Below, piece after piece: positions 52,755 to 62,665 of a stretch of 64,000 bases of DNA; within the stretch, counting starts at the first letter, position 1, and each line of letters starts with the position of its first letter. The notes beneath the pieces were generated by a model, which saw nothing but the letters and a program-made list of their open reading frames with translations, searched no databases and had not been told where the DNA came from. The stretch covers positions 1 to 64,000 of the forward strand of contig CANLWS010000002.1 of NCBI GenBank assembly GCA_947494925.1. Reading direction: 5' to 3'. The stretch comes from an uncultured Alteromonadaceae bacterium (lineage in GTDB: Bacteria > Pseudomonadota > Gammaproteobacteria > Enterobacterales > Alteromonadaceae). Position numbers and translations under genes: made by a program.

Positions 52755-54020
52755 ATGAACTCATGGATGGGCAAGGGCCCATTAGCAATATGCGTGTTTC
52801 TTTGTATTCCTTGTGCTTACGCTTATGAACTGTCTGATGGATTAAATATTGAACCTTCTGGTCGTTATCGCTTTCAGGATGTCAATGACGAGCTCCGTGG
52901 CGATGCCCAAGCAAGTACTTTGCTACTGCGCTTAAGTGCTGACTGGGAAATTGACCCAAGCTGGCAGACATTCGCTCAATTAGATGCTGTTACTGCTTTT
53001 AATGAGAATAACTATAACTCCGTTACGGTTAATCGACGGACCAGCCCTATTCCAGACCCTGCCGGTGAAGAATTAAATCAGCTATACATTCGCTATAAAA
53101 GTGATGACAACTGGTCAGCTGCACTTGGAAGACAAGCAATCAGTTTCGACAATGAACGACACATTGGTCGTGTCGAATTCTGGCAAAACGATCAGACATT
53201 TGATGCTTTGAATTTTCTCTATCAGGACAACCTTAATTGGCAGGCTAGTTACGTGTACTTGAAGAAGGCACACAGGATATTCGGTGATGATGCAAAATCC
53301 ATTCTGTCCGCTGAAGACATCCGCTTTGAAGATAACCCGGTGCGAAGCTCTTCTGAATTGGGAAATCATCAACATGACAGTCATTTAATCAACACAAAAT
53401 ATATTTTCAGCAGGCAACTAGAACTCTCTTTTTATGCCTACTTGTTAAATAACAAAACGGCCAGGACATTTTCTTCTGACACCTTTGGCCTAAGGTTAAC
53501 CGGTGAGGTAAAACCCGGTCGTATTAAATATGGCTACACCTTGGAATATGCCCGACAATCTGATAGCCAGGACAACCCCTGGAATTTTAATGCTGACTAT
53601 TTGCTAGTAGAAGCAAGCGCGCAATACAAAAGTCATCAATTTGGGCTGACCTATGAAAAATTGGGCGCTGACAATGGCTTTGGATTTGCCACCACCTTAG
53701 GGACCAATCACAAGTTTCAAGGTTGGGCAGATGTGTTTAGTAGTTATTTGTCACGAGGCGGTTTAAAAGATTACTCTGTCAGTTATCGTGGACGCGACGG
53801 AAAACTTAGGTGGCGGATCGTTGCTCATCAATTTGAGAGTGATGGAGGCGGAGAAACAGCGGGACACGAACTGGATATTGAGCTTGCATACCGCTACAAC
53901 CGAGAGTGGGAATTCAAGTTTATCGCGGCGCGATATGAAGCAGATGAAGGTTTCTCTTCACTGCCCGTTTCACAACAAAACCTCTCCACCTGGATGCTTT
54001 CGGCGGCTTATAATTTATGA
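52755..54020 (+). CDS. outer-membrane beta-barrel porin (alginate-export-like), 421 aa
   Basis: The ATG at 52755 follows the anti-sigma stop by 2 bases; a longer frame has no support. The signal peptide covers about 1-26 (PLAICVFLCIPCAYA). The mature chain is made of alternating amphipathic strands with many aromatic residues (LRLSADWEIDPSWQTFAQLDAV, in pieces) and ends STWMLSAAYNL, the usual barrel end. It resembles alginate-export or DUF1302-like porins. As the last gene of the sigma operon, it may be regulated by the sigma factor. Confidence 0.8.
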   Translation: MNSWMGKGPLAICVFLCIPCAYAYELSDGLNIEPSGRYRFQDVNDELRGDAQASTLLLRLSADWEIDPSWQTFAQLDAVTAFNENNYNSVTVNRRTSPIPDPAGEELNQLYIRYKSDDNWSAALGRQAISFDNERHIGRVEFWQNDQTFDALNFLYQDNLNWQASYVYLKKAHRIFGDDAKSILSAEDIRFEDNPVRSSSELGNHQHDSHLINTKYIFSRQLELSFYAYLLNNKTARTFSSDTFGLRLTGEVKPGRIKYGYTLEYARQSDSQDNPWNFNADYLLVEASAQYKSHQFGLTYEKLGADNGFGFATTLGTNHKFQGWADVFSSYLSRGGLKDYSVSYRGRDGKLRWRIVAHQFESDGGGETAGHELDIELAYRYNREWEFKFIAARYEADEGFSSLPVSQQNLSTWMLSAAYNL

Positions 54021-54078
54021 TATCCGGGATTACGGAATTTCAGTGACTCAGTGATTATAACCACTGCAGATATCAGGG

Positions 54079-54726
54079 TTATTGCCAATCATCTGCGTTA
54101 CCATCATGACTGATCACTATACCGTCTTGTTCGTCATAAAAGTCATACAACTCATCCGGCATAGGATTCTGTTTCACATCAAGAAAAGTTAACTTTTCCA
54201 GCCCCGTGATCTGTAAATCCTCAAGCTGATTGTCAAAGAAGTGCCCTTCTTCGAGAGAAATCAGAGGTGTAATATCCAGTTTGGTCAAGGCATTCTGCAT
54301 CAATCTGACTTTCTTTAAACCCTTTAACCCCGTCAAATCAACTTCTTCAAGCTTATTGCGAAACAGGTAAAGAGTCTGAAGTTTACTTAATCCTGTTATC
54401 TTCAAATCACTCAGCTTATTGTTGGCGATATTCAGTGAAGTCAGATTGGATAATGCGGTCAAATCCAGCACAGTAAGTTGATTGCTAAACAGAGATAAGT
54501 CCTCAAGTGAAGTGAAATCATTCAGTTCCTGAGCACTTTTAATTTTCATTTTATGACATTTCAGTTCAGTAAATTCCTCACTGTTTTGCCAGTTATTTTT
54601 CTCTGCGGTTTTTTCCACACAGTTCTTAAGGTTCTGATCAACCCATTCAACTTCAGAAAGAGGTTTGCCCCAGCTAAGTGTAGTGAAACACAATAAGGTT
54701 GATAGCGCTGTTATCGTTCTAATCAT
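54079..54726 (-). CDS. secreted leucine-rich-repeat protein, 215 aa
   Basis: The signal peptide (about 1-20, ITALSTLLCFTTLSWG) is followed by a conserved region with two cysteines and six to seven leucine-rich repeats of about 21-22 residues (LTSLNIANNKLSDLKITGL-type). The alternative start at 54747 would add seven residues; the ATG at 54726 lies within the end of the anti-sigma gene. LRR domains bind other proteins; this one is probably periplasmic or on the surface. Last gene of the operon with the vWA protein, ECF sigma and anti-sigma. Confidence 0.75.
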   Translation of the reverse strand: MIRTITALSTLLCFTTLSWGKPLSEVEWVDQNLKNCVEKTAEKNNWQNSEEFTELKCHKMKIKSAQELNDFTSLEDLSLFSNQLTVLDLTALSNLTSLNIANNKLSDLKITGLSKLQTLYLFRNKLEEVDLTGLKGLKKVRLMQNALTKLDITPLISLEEGHFFDNQLEDLQITGLEKLTFLDVKQNPMPDELYDFYDEQDGIVISHDGNADDWQ

Positions 54727-55579
54727 TGGGTTGCTTTTTATTGTCATCGCTTAATTCTGAATGTAACTCTTCCAACTCAGACCGTCGCATTTCATTCAAA
54801 ACAGCAAGGTACTTTTCAGGAATAGGGTTTCGAGGGTTTGATGTCCGAAAATCGTGAAGTTCATCGTATATATTCTGATTCAAATCTGCCAGCTGTTTTT
54901 TGGCTACCCTGCTCTGTTGCGCTGATAAATCTTTGCTCTCAAGTCTCAGGCGTAGTTGCTTTATCTCATCGAGCAGCGCTGTCAAATAAGGTTCATCTAA
55001 AACCCTAATCGATACACTGCTGCCCGCAACAACTATTTGTTCCATTTCTTCTGGCGGATACGCGTCCTCCGCAATAGCTTCAAGCACTTCATTCTTATTG
55101 TTCGAAAGAGTGCCAATTGGGGAAGCTACTTTTTTTGTACGAGAGCGATTAACAACAAGCTCATCTCCCTCGTCGCTCAAGACTGTCCTGCCTGCGGGAA
55201 TATTGCTCTCGCTCTGAATAGTAAATTCAGTAATACTGTTCAGTGACTCATTGACTTTCTGCTCATTAGCTTCAGGGGCATTTATTGTGGGTAAGTCCTG
55301 ATTGGGAATCAATGCCCTATCCGCCTCAAAATCCTGTGGTTGAAATTCCGTCAGATTGTCCAGAAACAACAAACTGACAAGAGCGATTGATGCTGCCACT
55401 GAGACAGGCCATTGCCATTGACGCCAGCGACTTGGCTTGGCTAAAGGTGTTGGCATGATTGAATCAGCAATTTTATCCTGGGCCTGGGCAAGAATCCTGT
55501 TGTCCAAATCAGAACCGGGCATTTCTCTGGCGCCCTCTTTGTAGAGCGCGTGGATATATTCTTGGTTATTGTCTGTCAT
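54719..55579 (-). CDS. anti-sigma factor-like membrane protein, 286 aa
   Basis: The ATG at 55579 overlaps the sigma stop as ATGA. The N-terminal 65 residues are hydrophilic and helical; one membrane segment lies near 65-82 (VSVAASIALVSLLFL). The long C-terminal part contains acidic and coiled-coil stretches (about 195-286, ELHSELSD end). It lacks a zinc-finger motif. Its position directly after an ECF sigma gene makes an anti-sigma role likely, but family membership is not certain. Confidence 0.7.
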   Translation of the reverse strand: MTDNNQEYIHALYKEGAREMPGSDLDNRILAQAQDKIADSIMPTPLAKPSRWRQWQWPVSVAASIALVSLLFLDNLTEFQPQDFEADRALIPNQDLPTINAPEANEQKVNESLNSITEFTIQSESNIPAGRTVLSDEGDELVVNRSRTKKVASPIGTLSNNKNEVLEAIAEDAYPPEEMEQIVVAGSSVSIRVLDEPYLTALLDEIKQLRLRLESKDLSAQQSRVAKKQLADLNQNIYDELHDFRTSNPRNPIPEKYLAVLNEMRRSELEELHSELSDDNKKQPND

Positions 55580-56145
55580 GCCACAACCTTGCCGGTTCTC
55601 AAAGAAATGCATTCTCTTAGGCTCTGATAGGCATAACGTAACCGACTTTTTGTTGCCTCAAGGCTAGCGCCCAGCACTAATGCGATATCGTTTCCGCTCA
55701 ATCCAGCTTCCTCCTTTAGCATAAAAGTATCCAGCTGCATCTGCGGTAATTTTGTCAGGCAAGACTTTAATGCCTCTGCATTGCGGGTCTGTTCGATATC
55801 AACAGGCTGTTCGCCTGAAACAGCGAATTCAGCACTGTCCTGCGAATCTACCCCAACTATCACCCTGTCCACTACATTAAGGTGCCTTACCTGGTCAATC
55901 ATCTTCCTATGAGCAAGGGTATATAACCAGGTAGTAAACTTTGCTGAAGGTTGGTAGGTCTTTGCGGAATCAATGACTTTATTCCAAACATCCTGATAAA
56001 GGTCCTCAGCCAAAGATTTATCCCGCACCTGGCGGATGAAATACCGATAGAGCCCACCTTTATGTCTATTGTAAAGAAGGGTAAATGCAGCCATATCACC
56101 TAAGGCGTATAGCTGCATAAGTTGTTCATCGGTCTTTGTGGTCAA
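55576..56145 (-). CDS. ECF RNA polymerase sigma factor, 189 aa
   Basis: Region 2 is at about 10-85 (MAAFTLLYNRHKGGLYRYFIRQVRD, in pieces, then AEDLYQDVWNKVI and TWLYTLAHRKMIDQVR). Region 4 is at about 125-180 (LPQMQLDTFMLKEEAGLSGNDIALVLG, then ATKSRLRYAYQSLRE). It starts 9 bases after the vWA gene and is coupled to the anti-sigma gene. It is a different ECF lineage from the one at 51461. Confidence 0.92.
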   Translation of the reverse strand: MTTKTDEQLMQLYALGDMAAFTLLYNRHKGGLYRYFIRQVRDKSLAEDLYQDVWNKVIDSAKTYQPSAKFTTWLYTLAHRKMIDQVRHLNVVDRVIVGVDSQDSAEFAVSGEQPVDIEQTRNAEALKSCLTKLPQMQLDTFMLKEEAGLSGNDIALVLGASLEATKSRLRYAYQSLRECISLRTGKVVA

Positions 56146-56154
56146 TCCTTGTCC

Positions 56155-57939
56155 TTAATATGCTTTTGTAGCCATTGTCTGAACTTCGTTATTATCGAGT
56201 ATGACAGCGAATTCTGAATTTGGTTTTTCAATATCCATATTTATTTTCGATTGCTTTGTTGCCAGCAATTTGGCTGTCCTGACTAACTGAACAAACTCAG
56301 CCCGGTACCCGAAATCATCCGCTCCCTTCACGCTGTTCGCTAATTTAATCACGTCGTCAAATCCATGGCTGATGAACTTACTGTGCTTAAGCAGTTGAGC
56401 AAACGATGCCACAGCACTGGCAAACTGAAAATCCTCACTTTGATTTTCGAAAGGTTGAATATCCTCTTTTGACACTATGCTGGACAGTAACCGACTTTTC
56501 TCTTCGTTTGGGTACTTATAGCGCAATTTAACCTCAGCAAGCTCACTTGTTTGTGATGTTTTACTAAGATTTTCCTCATTCCCATAGCGCAGTGGGTCGA
56601 CAAATTTTTCTCGCGAGTTTTGCAATGTCAGTTCATACAATGCAGTAACAGAGTGTCCCGCTCCGATGTCCCCTGCATCAACCTTGTCGTTGTTAAAATC
56701 TTCCCTGTTCAACCTCCTATTTTCATAACCAATTAAGCGATATTCTGCTACAAGTGCAGGATTGAACTCCACCTGGATTTTTACGTCTTTAGCTATCATT
56801 TCCATCGTAGCATCCATTTCGTCTACCAGAACTTTTCTGGCTTCATTTAATGTGTCTATATAGGCATAGTTGCCATTTCCTGCATCCGCAATTTGTTCCA
56901 TAAGGTGATCGTTATAATTTCCTTGACCAAAACCCAAAGTAGTCAGCGCTATACCCTGGTTTCGGTTAGTTTTTATCAAATCAAGAAGTTGATTATGATC
57001 TACGAGGCCAACGTTAAAGTCTCCGTCCGTTGCCAGGATCACGCGATTATTTCCGCCCTCTGTAAACGATTGCCTTGCTAATTGATAGGCCATTTCAATG
57101 CCTGCCGCGCCATTTGTGCTGCCTCCCGCAGTGAGTTTATTCAGTGCTTGTAAAATGGTGCTGGTTTCTGAACCTTTGGTTGGAGGCAGAACAACCCCTG
57201 AAGCACCCGCATAAACAACCATAGAAACGGTGTCCCGTGCCCCAAGTTGTTGTGAAAGCAAAGTCAGTGATTTTTTCAAAAGTCCTAATTTATCCGGCTG
57301 GTTCATTGAACCCGATACATCCAACAGAAAAACCAGATTTGAAGGCTTTCTGGATTCCTGCGACGTTTTAAATCCTTTCAAACCAATCCGCATCAGATGT
57401 CTTTGTTCATTCCAGGGCGAAACGGCAATTGCGGTGTCAATCGAAAACGGTCTTTCAGCAGTGTCCGGAACAGCGTACTGATAGTCGAAATAGTTGATAA
57501 ATTCTTCTGTTCGTACAGAGTCAGAAGGCGGTAGCAGCCCATTTGATAACATTCTCCTGGCATTCGAGTAACTCCCCGTATCCACATCAATGGAAAAGGT
57601 CGATACCGGTTGTAAGCTTACCTGCTGAACTGTATTTTCTGGAATATGATGGTACTTTTCTGTGTTTGGGGCAGTTGAAATAGGGAGATGATGTGCTCCG
57701 CTTAAGGCGTCAAACTCAGCGACTTTAGCCAAATACATTGGCTGCGCTCTTGTCCTTTGCCCCGTTACCGAAATCTGTTCCTGCTCAACAATTTCTTGTG
57801 TTGGTTGTTGCAGTTTCTGTTCGGCATGATCGCTGGTTGAAGTGCAGGCAACTAAACCCAAAATTGCCACACTAGCAAAAGCTGACAATCCATAGGTAAT
57901 AGAAGGGGCAATATTAACCCGGCAATTGCGTATAGACAT
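56155..57939 (-). CDS. von Willebrand factor A domain lipoprotein (YfbK-like), 594 aa
   Basis: A lipobox (LVAC, C32) follows the signal peptide. Residues about 115-165 carry FSIDVDTGSYSNARRML and RTEEFINYFDY, the N-terminal domain of YfbK-type proteins. The vWA domain (about 200-375) begins LVFLLDVSGSMNQPDKL with the metal site DxSxS, and has VILATDGDFNVG and TLGFGQGNYND. The C-terminal DUF3520-like region follows (about 425-585). It probably sits on the inner side of the outer membrane and binds proteins. It is the first gene of the operon with ECF sigma and anti-sigma. Confidence 0.9.
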   Translation of the reverse strand: MSIRNCRVNIAPSITYGLSAFASVAILGLVACTSTSDHAEQKLQQPTQEIVEQEQISVTGQRTRAQPMYLAKVAEFDALSGAHHLPISTAPNTEKYHHIPENTVQQVSLQPVSTFSIDVDTGSYSNARRMLSNGLLPPSDSVRTEEFINYFDYQYAVPDTAERPFSIDTAIAVSPWNEQRHLMRIGLKGFKTSQESRKPSNLVFLLDVSGSMNQPDKLGLLKKSLTLLSQQLGARDTVSMVVYAGASGVVLPPTKGSETSTILQALNKLTAGGSTNGAAGIEMAYQLARQSFTEGGNNRVILATDGDFNVGLVDHNQLLDLIKTNRNQGIALTTLGFGQGNYNDHLMEQIADAGNGNYAYIDTLNEARKVLVDEMDATMEMIAKDVKIQVEFNPALVAEYRLIGYENRRLNREDFNNDKVDAGDIGAGHSVTALYELTLQNSREKFVDPLRYGNEENLSKTSQTSELAEVKLRYKYPNEEKSRLLSSIVSKEDIQPFENQSEDFQFASAVASFAQLLKHSKFISHGFDDVIKLANSVKGADDFGYRAEFVQLVRTAKLLATKQSKINMDIEKPNSEFAVILDNNEVQTMATKAY

Positions 57940-57978
57940 AAAACACTCCTGATAAAAATTAATGTTGTCGTTCCTACA

Positions 57979-58003
57979 AACGGATGACGAATCAGAAAGG
58001 GTT
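57979..58003 (-). promoter_or_regulatory. candidate ECF-type promoter of the vWA-sigma operon
   Basis: On the minus strand AACCC (57999-58003) is followed after 16 bases by CGTT (57979-57982), about 40 bases before the vWA start. The pattern differs from the GCAACTT...CGTA motif, as expected for a different ECF lineage. Only one copy was seen, so the support is thin. Confidence 0.3.
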
Positions 58004-58206
58004 TTTTATTTTTTGTTCATGCTCTGTAACAAATGAATAAACAAATGAACCAACAATTAGCCATATTCACTAATATAATTTTAGTTATATTGACCAATCG
58101 CTGTCAGAAGTATAGTTATGTTATTGTTTTTAATGACTTTTAATTAGTGGCACAGTGGATGCAATTCAAGGGAACTTTAGCCTTAAAGCTTACCAGGGGA
58201 TACAAA

Positions 58207-59289
58207 ATGGGTACTAAACAAGCAACAACAACGAAAATAAAGCTTTTAGCAGCCGCAACAGCAATTTCGCTTAGTTCACTTCTATCTGGCTGTGGAGATG
58301 CCGAAGCAACTAATGGAGAAGAAGAAAAAAAGGAAACGGTTATTGCTGTACCAGTTGAAGTTGCCACTCTTGCCAATGGCAGCATTTCATCAAATTACGC
58401 CACTACAGCTGTGTTGGAAGCCAAAGAAGAAGCATTTGTGGTAGCAAGGGCCTCTGGGATAATCGAAGTTATCCACGTAGAAGAAGGTGACTACGTTGAA
58501 AAAGGTCAGGTACTTGCTCAGTTAGAACCAAAGCGTTACCACCTCTCTCTCGATCGCGCGAAAGCGGATTTGGTTGGTATTGAGAAAGAGTTACAGAAAA
58601 TTAATAAAGTGTATGACAAAAAACTGGTGAGTGATGATACCTACGATAAGCTTAATGCCCAGTATCAATCAGCCAAAGCCACCCTGGCACTCGCTGAACT
58701 AGACCTTAAAGAAGCGACGATACGCGCCCCAATCAGTGGTTTTATTGCGGAAAGAAATGCCAAGGTAGGTAACCTCACTGAATCCTTCCAACGTGCGCAG
58801 ATGTTTCATATCGTTGAACAAAAAGAATTGTACGGCATTGTTCATCTACCCGAAAAAGAGCTTCCAAAAGTTCATGTTGATCAGAAAGCCAGCTTAAATA
58901 TGACAGCACTTGGCGACTCTTTGGTTACCGCCTATGTTGAACGTATCAGCCCTGTAGTTGACCCTAAAACAGGCACATTTAAGGTCACATTGCGTGTCCC
59001 TAATCAGGAAAACATGTTGAAAGCAGGTATGTTTGCCCAGGTTAAATTAAATTATGACACACGTGATAATGCCACGCTGTTGCCACGTCGTGCCCTCTTA
59101 GCAATTGATGACAAAGTGAATGTCTTTATTATCAATGATGGTAAAGCAGAAAAAGTTGCTGTCAAAGTTGGTTATCAGGAAGGTGAATTTGTTGAAATCC
59201 TTGAAGGATTGAACGGGTCGGAACAGGTTGTAATAACAGGCCACCAGAACCTGAAAGACCAAGCTCCAGTTGAAATCGTAAATAGCTAA
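58207..59289 (+). CDS. RND efflux adaptor lipoprotein (periplasmic fusion protein), 360 aa
   Basis: AGGGGA stands before the ATG at 58207. A lipobox (LLSGC, C29) anchors it. The biotinyl-lipoyl-like hairpin domain (VHVEEGDYVEKGQVLAQLEP, about 87-107, later TIRAPISGFIAERNAKVGN, about 173-193), a helical hairpin (about 108-165) and a beta-barrel with the C-terminal membrane-proximal domain (VVITGHQNLKDQ) are in normal order. It links the inner-membrane pump to an outer-membrane channel. The two RND genes follow directly. Confidence 0.93.
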   Translation: MGTKQATTTKIKLLAAATAISLSSLLSGCGDAEATNGEEEKKETVIAVPVEVATLANGSISSNYATTAVLEAKEEAFVVARASGIIEVIHVEEGDYVEKGQVLAQLEPKRYHLSLDRAKADLVGIEKELQKINKVYDKKLVSDDTYDKLNAQYQSAKATLALAELDLKEATIRAPISGFIAERNAKVGNLTESFQRAQMFHIVEQKELYGIVHLPEKELPKVHVDQKASLNMTALGDSLVTAYVERISPVVDPKTGTFKVTLRVPNQENMLKAGMFAQVKLNYDTRDNATLLPRRALLAIDDKVNVFIINDGKAEKVAVKVGYQEGEFVEILEGLNGSEQVVITGHQNLKDQAPVEIVNS

Positions 59290-59299
59290 GGGGTAGCAC

Positions 59300-62200
59300 A
59301 TGAGCTTGGTTGATATCTCGGTCAAAAGACCGGTTACCGTATGGATGTTTACATTTGCCATTCTGTTATTCGGTTTCGTTTCGCTGTCTCGTCTGGCGCT
59401 GAATCTGCTGCCAGAACTTTCTTACCCTACCCTGACAATTCGTACCGATTATTTGGGAGCGGCACCAGGGGAAATCGAACAATTAGTTTCCAAACCTATT
59501 GAGGAAGCAATAGGTGTGGTTAAAGGTGTGCGCACAGTCACATCCACATCAAAAGCTGGTCAGTCAGATGTCGTCCTTGAGTTTGAATGGGGCACTGAAA
59601 TGGACCTTGCCAGTCTGGAGGTACGCGAAAAACTTGACGTTTTACAATTACCTTTGGATGTGCAAAAACCTTTACTTCTCAGGTTTAATCCTAGCCTTGA
59701 CCCCATCATTCGTTTTGGTTTTGGCGGCGTTGAACCATTGTTAAGCACACCAGACCAGGACAATACTGAGCAAGGCCCTCCCCAGCAATCAGGCAATCAA
59801 CAAAGACAGATGATCGCACTTGATGTAGAAGGGATGAAACGCCTTAGAACTTATGCGGAAGAAGAAGTTAAACGTAAGCTAGAGTCCGTTAGTGGCGTCG
59901 CTTCTGTGCGTGTCGGAGGTGGTCTGGAAAATGAAATTCAGGTGCTAATCAATCAACAACGTACCAGCCAGTTAAATATCAAAGTTGATGAAGTAATAGC
60001 AAGATTAAAAGCCGAAAACGTCAATAGCTCTGGTGGTCGGGTGGAAGATGGCTCACAGGAATACCTGGTGCGCACACTTAACCAGTTTCAAAACCTTGAT
60101 GACATGCGCGACCTATTCATCGCCACCAGAGAGGGAAAACATATTCGTCTGGGTGATATAGCCGAAGTAATTGATTCATATAAAGAAATTGATTCAGTTA
60201 CTCGTTTCGATGGATACGAAGGTGTTGAAATAGCGATATACAAAGAAGGTGATGCGAATACTGTACAGGTTGCGAAAAATGTTCAGCGCCGACTGGAGCA
60301 AATTCAAAAAGAGATGCCAGAGTATTATCAATTACAAAAGGTATATGACCAATCTCGTTTTATTTCCAGTGCAATCGATGAGGTCAAATCTGCAGGTATC
60401 ATAGGCGGTATTCTGGCCATGTTTATCCTGTACTTTTTCCTTAAAAATATCTGGCCAACGCTGATAATTTCTATTTCAATACCCGTTTCTATTATTGCGA
60501 CTTTTAATCTGATGTATGGCAATGACATTAGCTTAAATATTATGAGCCTTGGAGGCATCGCGCTGGCTATAGGTTTGCTCGTGGATAACAGCATTGTAGT
60601 GCTGGAAAATATCGACAGACACAAAAAAACCGAAAAAAATGTTGCCGTTGCTGCAGCAAAAGGCACCAAAGAAGTCTCAATGGCAATAGTTGCGTCGACA
60701 CTGACCACTATGGCGGTATTCTTTCCACTTGTATTTGTCGATGGTATCGCTGGTCAACTCTTCAGTGATCAGGCTCTCACCGTAACCTTTGCTCTGTTAA
60801 CCTCACTCATCGTTGCCTTATCTATCATTCCTATGATGGCAGCTCGCGAAAAAAGGGGTGAGAGTGAAGCGGAGCTTGATTTGGGTGAATCTTCTGAAAA
60901 ATGGGTCCCTAAGAGTAAAATTGGTTGGGTTTTCTATTATCTGGCAATGCCTTTTAAATACCTTATCAGATTCGTTTTTTACTATATACCTGCAGCCATT
61001 GCCAGCGTGATTATTTTCTTTATCAGGGTAATTGGGAAAGGTCTTAGCTACTTGTTTAAACCCCTCATCTGGGCATTTGATCGAATTTATATGGTTCTGG
61101 AAAAAGCGTACTTCGTCGCATTGAATGGTGCATTAAAAGCGCGTTTTCTGGTAATTGCCGTTATTCTGACGATATCCGGTCTCTCTGTATTGTTAGTCCC
61201 AAGATTGGGAATGGAGCTAATCCCACCGCTGGCACAAGGTGAATTCAATGTGGAAATTACTTTGCCTACCGGCTCCAGAATGGAAAGTACGGATGCAGTG
61301 TTGGCAGAGCTCGCTAGATTTACCAAACAACAAGAAGGTGTCAGGCGCACATACTCACTGGCAGGTACAGGCAGCTTGATGAATGCATCTCCAGCCCAAG
61401 GTGGTGACCATTGGGGTAAACTCAACGTTGTTTTAGAACCTGGCAGTACTGCAGACGTTGAGCAAGCAGTTATCAGCAGTATGCGGGAATTCCTGAGTGA
61501 TAAAGCTGGCGTTCAAAGTAAGTTCGGTACACCGGAACTGTTTAGCTTCTCAACTCCCCTGGAAATTGAAATATCCGGCTACGATTTGGGAATGTTGCGT
61601 CGCTATAGTGAGAAGATGGTGGAGCTACTGGAAGCCAATGACCGCTTTGCAGATGTAAAGTCGAATATGCAGTCCGGCAACCCTGAACTAAAAGTGCGCT
61701 TCAACCATGCTAAGTTAGCGCAACTGGGTTTAAATGCGCCAGACGTGTCCAAACTGATTGCAGCCAAAATAGGTGGCGAAGTTGCAAGTAAATACAGTAT
61801 TCAGGATCGTAAAGTTGATATTTTGGTACGTACACAAGAACAGCAACGAGATTCCATTTCTGATATTGGTCAAATGATAGTTAATCCGGGATCAGATCTA
61901 TCTATACCTCTCGATGCGGTTGCTGACATTGAAATGTCTATCGGGCCCAGTGAAATTACCCGAATCGGTCAACAGCGTGTCGGCGTGATATCAGCCAACC
62001 TAAATTATGGTGACTTAGGCGAAGCTGTAGTGATTGCTAAAGAACTGCTTTTTGACCTTGATTTGCCTCTAAATATGCAAGCAAAAGTTGCAGGTCAGAG
62101 TGAAGAAATGGATGCCAGTTTCTCTTCTCTTTACTTTGCATTGGGTCTGGCGGTGTTCATGGTTTATCTGGTCATGGCTTCGCAATTTGAATCTCTGCTT

Positions 62201-62665
62201 CACCCCTTCCTGATCTTGTTCACTGTGCCTCTGGCTTGCGCCGGGTCCATTTACGGACTGTTCCTGTCAGGCACAAATATCAGTGTTGTAGTATTTATCG
62301 GACTGATAATGCTGGCAGGAATAGTGGTCAATAATGCCATTGTACTGATAGATCGTATCAATCAGCTTCGGGAAGCAGGTAGTGAAAAATTAGATGCAAT
62401 TAAAGAGTCAGCGCACAGCCGATTAAGGCCTATTCTGATGACGACTCTGACGACGACATTAGGTTTATTACCTATGGCGATTGGGATTGGGGAAGGAGCA
62501 GAAATCCGTACCCCAATGGCGATTACCGTCATATTCGGATTATTGTATGCCACCGTATTAACTCTGTTTTTAATACCCGTGTTGTACAGTCTGTTCGACC
62601 GTAAACGATTCACAGTAAGCACAACCTTACCGGCTGATAAAAAACGGGAGACAGTATATGGATAA
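59300..62665 (+). CDS. RND efflux permease, 1121 aa
   Basis: A full-length HAE/AcrB-type permease: N-terminal membrane segment (VSLSRLALNLLPE region), large periplasmic loop with VSGVASVRVGG, the membrane block around residues 355-500 with the TM4 motif LLVDNSIVVLEN, a second periplasmic loop, and the C-terminal block with SIYGLFLSG and MLAGIVVNNAIVLIDRI. A central insert (about 520-600) adds two or three hydrophobic segments, making it longer than the usual 1030-1050 residues. It exports drugs, lipids or similar compounds by proton exchange. GGGG stands before the ATG, 10 bases after the adaptor gene. Confidence 0.95.
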   Translation: MSLVDISVKRPVTVWMFTFAILLFGFVSLSRLALNLLPELSYPTLTIRTDYLGAAPGEIEQLVSKPIEEAIGVVKGVRTVTSTSKAGQSDVVLEFEWGTEMDLASLEVREKLDVLQLPLDVQKPLLLRFNPSLDPIIRFGFGGVEPLLSTPDQDNTEQGPPQQSGNQQRQMIALDVEGMKRLRTYAEEEVKRKLESVSGVASVRVGGGLENEIQVLINQQRTSQLNIKVDEVIARLKAENVNSSGGRVEDGSQEYLVRTLNQFQNLDDMRDLFIATREGKHIRLGDIAEVIDSYKEIDSVTRFDGYEGVEIAIYKEGDANTVQVAKNVQRRLEQIQKEMPEYYQLQKVYDQSRFISSAIDEVKSAGIIGGILAMFILYFFLKNIWPTLIISISIPVSIIATFNLMYGNDISLNIMSLGGIALAIGLLVDNSIVVLENIDRHKKTEKNVAVAAAKGTKEVSMAIVASTLTTMAVFFPLVFVDGIAGQLFSDQALTVTFALLTSLIVALSIIPMMAAREKRGESEAELDLGESSEKWVPKSKIGWVFYYLAMPFKYLIRFVFYYIPAAIASVIIFFIRVIGKGLSYLFKPLIWAFDRIYMVLEKAYFVALNGALKARFLVIAVILTISGLSVLLVPRLGMELIPPLAQGEFNVEITLPTGSRMESTDAVLAELARFTKQQEGVRRTYSLAGTGSLMNASPAQGGDHWGKLNVVLEPGSTADVEQAVISSMREFLSDKAGVQSKFGTPELFSFSTPLEIEISGYDLGMLRRYSEKMVELLEANDRFADVKSNMQSGNPELKVRFNHAKLAQLGLNAPDVSKLIAAKIGGEVASKYSIQDRKVDILVRTQEQQRDSISDIGQMIVNPGSDLSIPLDAVADIEMSIGPSEITRIGQQRVGVISANLNYGDLGEAVVIAKELLFDLDLPLNMQAKVAGQSEEMDASFSSLYFALGLAVFMVYLVMASQFESLLHPFLILFTVPLACAGSIYGLFLSGTNISVVVFIGLIMLAGIVVNNAIVLIDRINQLREAGSEKLDAIKESAHSRLRPILMTTLTTTLGLLPMAIGIGEGAEIRTPMAITVIFGLLYATVLTLFLIPVLYSLFDRKRFTVSTTLPADKKRETVYG

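Noticed and set aside
58090-58116. TTGACC and TATAGT as sigma-70 promoter of the efflux operon
   Set aside because: The spacer is only 15 bases; suggestive but below what I would call.
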